A stretch of 64,000 nt of DNA. Origin: Bidens hawaiensis. Its lineage: Eukaryota > Streptophyta > Magnoliopsida > Asterales > Asteraceae. The notes under the pieces were generated by a model. The model was not told the DNA's origin and did not search any database. It worked only from the letters and a program-made list of their open reading frames with translations. The position numbers and the translations under genes were made by a program. The stretch is from assembly GCA_021521415.1 (NCBI GenBank), contig JAIQDT010007389.1, positions 49,346 to 113,345 of the forward strand, written 5' to 3'. Below, piece by piece: positions 56,574 to 64,000 of this stretch; the stretch's first letter is position 1, and each line of letters begins with the position of its first letter.

Positions 56574-58990
56574 TCATTGAAAACCAGGATTATTCCAATT
56601 TCTGAACTTTAATGAGTTTTCATTTTTACCATTATAGTGATTACGGTTAGTTCTGTTCTCAGTTTTCGAAGGCCTCACACCTCTGAATCTCTGTTTCAGA
56701 GGGCAATCAGCAATTAGGTGTCCTAATTGATTACATCTGAAACAACTCATGTGTTCAACTTTCTTTTCAATAGTTGTTTTAGATGTTGAGGCTGCATTAC
56801 TGCCCGTTTGTCTCACATATGGTGGGACATACGGGTTTAGTGGAGATTTCTTTTCAGTTGTTTTATGTTTCTCTCCGCCTTTTGGTAACGCTGCCTCTTC
56901 TTTTGTCTCTCTCGACTCGGATGACTTGTCCGAGTTTGATGAGACAGGACTAGGAGCTGAAATCTTAACACACGAAACAGGCTTACTTGTTTTGCCTTTA
57001 CTAACTTCTGGTTCTTTAATAGTAACCTTAACCGGAACTGTCTGACCAAAATCAACATCAACAGATTTCTGATTACTAGGATCAAAGTGTAATTATGATT
57101 GTACAGTGGTGGAACTTCATGATATCCAATTCCTCCCCTTTTAACTGGGGAACCTTGATCACTAACGAGGTGATCAAGTAAAGCGGAGGAATTTCTGAAT
57201 TGTTCAAGTTTCCTGTTTAGTTCCACCACTTTCACCTGGTGATCAGCTATCTGTTTATCCCTTTCAGCTATTAGTTTGGTTTTCTCTTCTAACACTTCAT
57301 AGCTAAGATCAATTACTTGAATTTTTTCAGCTAGATTTGCTTTAAGACTCCTAATATCTTTCTCACTAGCTTTTATTTTTACTTTATAACTGTTTTCTCT
57401 AGCTTTAGTGAAATGATGATCTTCTTTTAATGTTTTAAATTGAGCATCCAAACTAACAAACTGATCAGTTATAGTTGTCAATTGTTCAGACAGATTTTCA
57501 CATTTAGTACAAGAGAGTTTAGTACTTACCTCGGAGAGCTGGTCTTTCACTTCTACCATGAAAGCCTCATTTTCGCCAGTCACTTTCTCACTATCTGCAG
57601 CTTCGATGTTCGCCAAATTGGCCTGTTTGAAAACTTCCTCAACATGTAGATTCCAGTTGTACTCCCCGTTCTGTCTGGAAATCATGGCTCTATTCTCACT
57701 ACCACCCCCATTCTGTTGTGTAGACCTATTTTGACTGCGTTCTACACGTTCATTTGTGCACTCCTTCGCAAAGTGACCATTCTGCTGACAGTTACAACAT
57801 CGCACCTTTGACTTGTCAAAACCCGGTCTCTCACCAACAAACTTTCTACCTGTCTTCTTCATAAACCTCTTAACCCTTCTCACAATCATCGCCATCTGCC
57901 ACTGCAGATCCATTTTTTCCAGATTATCAGCATCGATCTGATCATAGTCTTCATCCAATGTTGCAGGATCAACAATCTTACCCTGAATGTAATTTTCATA
58001 TGAAGCAATGAAAGATGCATAGAGAGCAAACTGCTGTTCAGCAGATTTAACACTCATGGGCATCTTTGAGTAGTTGTTGTTCGAAACACTTGGGGAAAAA
58101 CTGCTCTTGGTTGCTTGAGGTTTAGAAGCGTTTGATCCACCAGCTACAAAACACACATCACCATTCATGTTGAGAGATACATGACCTTCATGTGTTGAGT
58201 TAGCGCCCGAGTCTCCCTTAGAGTAGTAAGCAGACGATTCAGACTTTGAACTTGAACTTGAGTTAACTTTTGCACCATACATTCCTGGATCCTGAACCTG
58301 ATCAGTTGGTGTCTCTTTACGAACCATGATAAGTTCAAAAGTTCTTAGTTTGTTGACTGCTGTTTCCAAGTCATAGTAGGCAAACTCTTTGTCTTCTCTC
58401 ATCAACACAGTGTACATCTCCCATTTCGGCGGGAGAGCATCAAGAAGCTTTTCAACAATCTCATCTTCTTTGTAAGTAATGGAATAGTTGCTGAGTTCGG
58501 TCATCAGATGATAATATCTAGTGATGATATCATCAAGTGATTCATTCTTCAAGTACTTGAACACCGAGAATTGGGTTTTAAGTAGTTTAATCTTTGATGC
58601 ACGAATCCCCACATTACCCTCAAAACGGTTTTCAAGTGCTTCCCAAAGCTCTCTAGCAGTTTTATACTTTCTGAAGGTGTGAAGAATCTCTTGTGGAAGA
58701 GCCATTGTTATCGCTGCATGAGCTTTGCTTTCAGCCTCATACATTTTCTTTTCTTCTTCTTCCATCTCTTTGTATTTCTTAATCTGATCACGACCCTCAT
58801 ACTCAGCAGTTGGTGGAATGTAACTATCTTGTATGCACACCCACATTTTAGCATCTTGGTACTTGACATATTGTTCAAACCGATCTTTCCACGCTACAAA
58901 ATCAGTTCCCTTAAGCATCTTTGGTGCCTTTGTAGCTGAACCCGCTTCCACTTCCATCTTCACCAGTTCCGTAATGTTTATTGAAGACAT
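56574..58990 (-). pseudogene. gag: Element C gag
   Basis: Starts at 58990 (MSSINITELVKMEVEAG). The UBN2 region covers LKGTDFVAWKDRFEQYVK, MALPQEILHTFRKYKTAREL, ALENRFEGNVGIRASKIKLL and LDDIITRYYHLMTELSNY (residues 30-190). QIDADNLEKMDLQWQMAMIV precedes the knuckle CCNCQQNGHFAKEC (about 400). A long coiled coil follows (KTLKEDHHFTKARENSYKVK). One frameshift near 57090 breaks it; the other frame gives a second knuckle, CFRCNQLGHLIADC, at 56740. A stop at 56574 and others follow before protease. Confidence 0.88.
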
Positions 58991-59481
58991 CTTTCACAAA
59001 ACACAAAGAAACCCGAAAAATAAAAATTTTATTTTTAACAGTACTGTAGGCGAAGTTGTGGATAACTTCGCTTAAGTCTGAACTTCGCTGATTCTGAACA
59101 TCGCTCCCAATTCGCCTGATTCAGCGAAGTTGTGTATAACTTCGCATAAGGTAAGCGAACTTGTGAGGTAGGCGAAGTTATGGGTAACTTCGCTTGAGAT
59201 AAGCGAACTTGAGAAGGTAGGCGAAGTTGTGGATAACTTCGCTTAACCTTATATCTTCGCCTAAACCCTACAAACAGTGACGGAAACTTCGCCTGATGAA
59301 CACGATGGTTTTACAGGTTTGATTTCTGGATTTTACGAGGTTTGTGAACGTGTTATGGGTTGTTTATGATGGTGGGAGGTGAGTAGGACACAAAAACTCG
59401 GTAAACTCGTCCCGCGAATAGTTGAACGGAACGATTTCTACACCCGCGTGATAATCCCTAACCACACAATCACGAGCAAAA
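58991..59481 (-). other. Leader of element C with four GCGAAGTT hairpins
   Basis: Perfect 22-bp hairpins lie at 59050-59071, 59124-59145, 59172-59193 and 59221-59242. Each has stem GCGAAGTT / AACTTCGC and a 6-nt loop. They sit 60-250 bp upstream of the gag ATG. Confidence 0.9.
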
Positions 59482-59493
59482 GCTCTGATACCA
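59482..59493 (-). promoter_or_regulatory. Primer-binding site of element C
   Basis: The minus strand reads TGGTATCAGAGC, 2 bp from the 5' LTR. Confidence 0.92.
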
Positions 59494-59495
59494 AT

Positions 59496-59914
59496 TGTAG
59501 GTTCCCAGCCGGATCTACACAGAATATCTCAATCTACGTAGGTGCGGAATCCCTACGTAAGACGTTACGAGCGTAGAAGACGATACGAGTTAACACGATC
59601 GAACACACGTTACAATAAGCAAAGACACGTTGTATATTGCAACCGGAAACACGTGATATCAATCACTGATTACAGGACTCGTAAACACGTAAACTAAAAA
59701 CTCAAACTTATGAAACTCAAGCCGTAACCTAGACCTTATATCAGACGACAACTTCGCCTGGCATGTTCAGGCGAAGTTGTTACTAACTTCGCTTATCTAA
59801 CAAGTTCGCCTGTATCAGCGAACTTGTTAGCTAACTTCGCTTAATACAAAACACTAATCCAAACGACTCGATTACAGACACTATATACTGAACTACTGAC
59901 ATCATGTATCAACA
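59496..59914 (-). repeat. 5' LTR of element C (419 bp)
   Basis: TGTAGGTTCCC to GTATCAACA. U3 hairpins are at 59749-59779, 59771-59792 and 59797-59830. A TATA-like TATAAGG (minus strand) at 59735-59741 lies directly below them. The H insertion point corresponds to 59541/59542. Confidence 0.92.
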
Positions 59915-61117
59915 ATTTTGAAAGGAAAAAGACAACTGTAAGAAAAGTTCAAAGGACAAGATTCCTTTGTTACAAAAAAAAAAAACACTCCAAATATGAG
60001 GGAAACACCATGAGTAGATGATAAGAGAACACAAATCCTTTGATATTTTTGGAGGGTCTAAGAGTAAGAAAAATAATTACTTCAGACAAGCAAAGGGTCA
60101 TCTAAGAAATTTAGTATCAAAGTCAACAAGAAAAATGATGAAATCTTCAAAAGTGAAGATCAATTTCTACCAATCTATCCAGTGTTCTCCAATCAGGAAT
60201 TATTTGATGTGTGGAAGATTATACCATAAGATGGGTGAGACCAAGAAGTGAAATAAGTGAATGTTCAATCAAATTGGAAAAGGTAAACATCGTGAAGAGT
60301 TCAGTGGAAAGAGAAGATGTAAAGATTGAGAAATTTCTACCATTTTCAATCAACTTTGATGGCCAACTTACTTATCAAAAGACCATTGGAATTGAACCCC
60401 CAAGACCAAGTGAAAGATTTAAAATGGGAAACTTAAGTGCAAGTTTCAAAGGTCAAGTTTGGTGCAAAATATGTGATATTTATGGTCATCATACTGATTC
60501 ATGTCAAGAAAGGTCTCTCCTGAACCATTTCATGTTCCAGACCATACAAAGTTTGGACAAAATTTTGCATTTTACAAGATGAAATACAGTGAGTACTTGA
60601 ACATGGAATAGAATAAATATGATGATCATGTACAAAATGTTGAAATAGTTGATAAGAAAAGAAGTTTGATTACCAAGAAAATCAGCAGAAGTCCATCTAT
60701 TAAGTCTCGAGATTCTGAGAAAATTTTTGATTTTGAAAATCAATAACCAATGAAAGGAAAAGCAAGTTGAAGAAGAAAATCTTCAAAAGAAAGAAAGGAA
60801 AATAACTTACTGGTGATGAAAAGTTCCTAATGAAACATGGTTATGAACCACATGGGTTCTTGTGGAAGCCAAAAGATGAAGCTCCAAAGATAATCATCAA
60901 AAGAGATACTATAATTCAAGAATGCAGAAGCATAATTTCCTATGTTGGAAACTCAATAGAAACTGGTTATGAGACTAATGAGTCTTGTGAATTAGTTTAT
61001 GAGGATCCAAAACCAAATGCAACTGCTGATGTCTTGCAAGCTGAAATAGATTGTGATTCATCACTTAACTGATCACTTTCTTTTAAATTGTGCAGGAACA
61101 ATCCACATAAGTGAATG
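59915..61117 (+). pseudogene. gag: Element D gag, last part
   Basis: Lysine-rich, multiply interrupted plus-strand text resumes right after C. A knuckle CKICDIYGHHTDSC is at about 60470. A tail with HGYEPHGFLWKPKDEAPK follows. The last frame ends in SSLN then TGA, followed by a pyrimidine-rich, acceptor-like TTGTGCAG at about 61095. Confidence 0.7.
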
Positions 61118-62340
61118 ATGTATGGTATATGGATAGTGGATGTTCCAGGCACATGACTTGTGATAAGAGATCATTATTCAACTATGAAGAAAAGTTTGAA
61201 GGCCCAGTTGCTTTTGGTAGTGACGAAAATGGAGGGAAAATTGTGGGGAAAATGCATTCTCGCCAATGGGAAAGTCTCTATTGATATTGTTTTTCATGTG
61301 GAAGGTCTGCAATATAACCTTTGAAGCATATCACAAATGTGTGACAAAGGCTATAAATTTGGATTTGATGAATCTCACTGTTTCATTTTGAAACCTGAGT
61401 TTGTGATTCCACATGATATGATTATAATGATGGAACCTAGAAATGGAAACTTATATGAACTAAGAATGAAGATTGCCATTTTTAGAGGTGAAACATGCTT
61501 TGTCTTTAAAGCTTCTAAAAATGAAACCAAACAGTGGCATAGAAGTTGTGTCATGTGAATATAAAGAACATGAACAAACTTGTTAAAGGTGAACACGTTA
61601 TTGGTTTACCAACAAGAGAGTTCAAATTAGATGACAAGTGTATTTCATGCCAAAAGGGAAAGCAACATAAATCATCTCAGAGAACAAAAGTCATAAACTC
61701 CATTAAACAAGTTCTTGAAATTCTTCACATGGATCTCTTCGGTCTAGTGAGTGTTCCAAGTATTGGCAAAAAGTGGTACTGTTTGGTGATAATAGATTAT
61801 TATTCAAGATATACATGGGTATATTTTCTAGGTTCAAAGGATGAAGTTGCAGAGATGATCAAAAGTTGTGTAACCAGGGTTGAGAATCAATTAGATGCAA
61901 ACGTTAAAGTAATAAGAAGTGGCAATGGCTCTTAGTTAAAAAATGGGATAATGACTGAATTTTGTCAAGAAAAAGGAATATTTCAACAATTCAGTGCTCC
62001 TAGAACTCAAAAACAAAATGGTGTTGTAGAAAGAAGAAATAGAACATTAATTGAGGCTGCAAGGACCATGCTTGCATGTGCTTATTTTCTTGTAATATTT
62101 TGGGCAGAGGCATTAACACTGCATGTTATGTTCAAAATGAATCCTTCTCAACAAAAGACAAGACAAAACTCCTTATGAGATTTTGTACAAAAGAAAACCT
62201 TACATCAAGTTTCTCAAGCCTTTTGGTTGCATATGTTCTCTGTTAAACACTAAAGATTATTTGAACAAATTTCAATTAAAATATTTAGACTGTTTCTGTG
62301 TTGGATATTCCTCGCATTCAAATTCTATAGATTTTATGTG
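61118..62340 (+). pseudogene. pol: Element D protease and integrase
   Basis: Protease shows YMDSGCSRHMTCDK, with frameshifts near 61250 and a stop near 61321. The pre-integrase domain has KGEHVIGLPTREFKLDDK and CISCQKGKQHKSSQ. Integrase shows LHMDLFGLV (first D), then IRSGNGS where the second catalytic D should be, so it is now glycine, followed by a stop at 61933. The E region QKQNGVVERRNRTLIEA is intact. Frames break again near 62130. Confidence 0.85.
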
Positions 62341-63060
62341 AAATATCATTTGAATGTGATTGAATCATATGATATCATTTTTAACGAGAATCAGTTCAAC
62401 ACTGTTGATGGAGCAACATGGTTGTTTGATCTAGAGAAGTTGATCAAATCTTTCAAAATCTATCCTGAAGACATTGATGAACATTCTTATAGAACAAGTG
62501 TTCCTGAAGCAACTTCTGAAAAGAAAATTGATTTAGACAAATTATGGTCTAACGTTGCTGATGAAGATCATGAGTTCACTTTTAACAAGAAGATTCTGAA
62601 GAAGACGAAAATGAAGTTGAGCAAAATGAAAAACTTGATCACCCACAAGATCAACAAAATCAAGACATGGTGGTGATCAAACAAATAGCCATCAAGATCA
62701 AAATCAAACTGACAGATTGTTAAGATTTGAAAATTTATTTTAAAATTTGATAATGGGCAATGATGTTGCATCAACATCAAATCAGAATGTTGAAGAAGCT
62801 GAAATGAACAATGAATCACAAGATTTGGCTATTGAAGAACCTAATCTAAATGAATCAAATCTTGATTCAAAATTAACTTCTAATCGAATCAGTCAAACTT
62901 CTTATTTTGAAAGAAATCATCCAACTGAAAACATCATTAGTGACCTTCATGAAAGAGTAACCAGGAGTGCCTCTAAAATGCAAACATTTGTTTGTAATCC
63001 TGCTTTCTATCTCAAATATAACCGAAGAACGTTGTTCAAGCTCTTAAAGACAATAGTTGG
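62341..63060 (+). pseudogene. pol: Element D integrase-RT linker
   Basis: Acidic, low-complexity linker text with TWLFDLEKLIKSF, where C has GVFDYDRLFKSF, and later FERNHPTENIISDLHERVTR, where C has HPLENVIGDL. A frameshift lies near 62680. Confidence 0.7.
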
Positions 63061-64000
63061 GTAGAAGCAATGCAGGAAGAGTTATCTCAATTCAGAAATC
63101 TGCATGTCTAGGAACTAGTTGACAAGAAAAGAGGAAAATTTGCAATAGGCACCAAGTGGGTTTTCAAAAGCAATAAGCATGAAAGAGTAATTGTAATGAA
63201 AAACAAGGCAAGATCAGTTTCTCTTGGATGTTTACAAGAAGAAGGAATTGACTTTGACGAACTATTTGCTCCTGTAACAAGGCTGGAAGCAATAAGAATC
63301 TTCTTAGCCTATGCTTCATATAAGAATATAAGAGTGTTTCAAATGGATGTCAAATATGCTTTTTTTTATGGAAAGATAGAAGAGGAGGTGTATGTCACTC
63401 AACCTCCAGGTTTGAGAATCCTGATTATCCAAATAGAGTATAAAAACTTAACAAGGCTCTATATGGATTACATTAAGCTCCAAGAGCTTGGTATGATGAG
63501 CCATCTAATCATCTTCTTGTTAATGGTTTTTAAAGGGGAGCCATTTATATCATCTTTGGATCAACAAATGAACATATGCGTTTAGAGTTTGAAGAGGTCA
63601 TGAAGTCTAAATATTGTATGAATTCTATGGGAGAGATTAATTTCTTTCTTGGATTGCAAGTTCAATAAAAGATGTATGAGATATTCATTTGTTAATCCAA
63701 GAATGTACAAGACATCTTGAACAAACTTAAATGCCAAGACTTGAAGACTGCTTCTACTCCAATGGACACACATGAGAAGATGGTAGCTGATGAAAAGGGG
63801 GAGCCTGTGGATCAACATGAATATAGAGCTAAGATTGTATCACTGATGTATCTGACTGCATCAAGACCAGATATCATGTGTGTTGTGTGTGTGTGTGTGT
63901 GTGCAAGATTCCAAGCAAATCCTAAAGTATCTCACATGACTATTGTCAAGAGAATCTTTAGATACCTGAAAGGAAAACCTGAATTGGTCTCTCTCTCTCT
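63061..64000 (+). pseudogene. pol: Element D RT, partial at window edge
   Basis: RT shows EAMQEELSQFRNLHV then a stop, GTKWVFKSNKHER, EEGIDFDELFAPVTRLEAIR, FQMDVKYAFFYGKIEEEV and QPPGL. The catalytic box is damaged: the text passes to YIIFGSTNE without the DD pair, after a deletion near 63530. The later YLTASRPDIMCVVC runs into a (GT)n tract at 63877-63903, which expands the conserved cysteine stretch. It ends at the window edge with (CT)n. Confidence 0.8.
63877..63903. repeat. (TG)n microsatellite inside D RNase H region
   Basis: A TG run at the codons of the conserved C-V-C-x-C stretch, longer than in the homologous sites of B and C. Confidence 0.85.

Larger units (their letters stand above)
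47699..59914 (-). mobile_element. Element C: Ty1/copia (SIRE-like) with an extra ORF
   Basis: Order on the minus strand: 5' LTR 59496-59914, PBS, hairpin-rich leader, gag, protease, integrase, RT-RNase H, spacer, extra ORF, PPT, 3' LTR. Its 3' LTR is split by element H, and the outer 46 bp or so are deleted. The shared 373 bp of the LTRs differ at six sites by my count (about 1.6%), so C is older than H, as the nesting requires. The pol frame has three in-frame stops, two of them simple substitutions, and gag has one frameshift, so decay is mild. Confidence 0.9.
24503..64000 (+). mobile_element. Element D: plus-strand Ty1/copia, interrupted by E and by C+H, cut by right edge
   Basis: D appears in three blocks: LTR, leader and gag at 24503-27119, the gag C-terminal part at 36593-37334, and late gag through RT at 59915-64000. 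Each block is plus strand and the blocks follow copia order, while all inserts between them are minus strand. Its frames carry many stops. The 3' LTR lies outside the window, so its TSD cannot be tested. Confidence 0.75.

Overview
The window is plant nuclear DNA made almost entirely of nested retrotransposons. I found no convincing host gene, rRNA, tRNA or CRISPR array. The Ty1/copia elements look like the SIRE/Maximus lineage and the young Ty3/gypsy element looks like a Tekay-type chromovirus. From memory, these protein variants resemble those of Asteraceae (daisy family) genomes. The family assignment is inference, since no search was run.

Layout from left to right. Element A (copia, minus strand, 1-5602) enters from the left edge with an open gag frame, leader, primer-binding site (PBS) and 5' LTR. 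A 3058-bp solo LTR (1363-4420) with perfect 5-bp target-site duplications (TSDs) sits in its leader. Element G (old gypsy, minus, about 5603-15216) is badly decayed and is split by a 3250-bp RTE-type LINE (8921-12170) flanked by the 7-bp TSD AATAAGT. Element B (copia, minus, 15217-24436) has both LTRs and a pol full of stops. Element D (copia, plus, from 24503 past the right edge) is the host of later insertions. Its gag is split at 27120 by element E (copia, minus, 27120-36592), and it resumes at 36593 and again at 59915. E itself carries a solo gypsy-type LTR (32276-33687).

Element C (copia, minus, 47699-59914) inserted into D. The youngest element, H (gypsy, minus, 37335-47698), then inserted into C's 3' LTR. 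H has nearly identical LTRs and one gag-pol frame broken by a single stop. A deletion at 37335 removed the outer part of H's left LTR and the start of C's 3' LTR, fusing H directly to D.

Three things stand out. First, C carries a roughly 950-codon extra reading frame between pol and the 3' LTR, in the env position but without obvious membrane segments. Element B keeps a short homologous remnant. Second, every copia family here carries its own short motif, usually arranged as perfect hairpins, just upstream of the LTR TATA box. The motif recurs in the gag leader and, in C, directly upstream of the extra reading frame. In C nine 22-bp hairpins all share an 8-bp stem and a 6-nt loop. Third, H has an intact 254-codon frame upstream of gag, with a coiled coil and an acidic repeat tail.

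Within an intact copia element the parts would act together as follows: the LTR drives RNA synthesis, Gag packages the RNA, and protease, integrase and RT-RNase H mature, copy and insert it. Only H looks recently mobile; most of the rest is relic.
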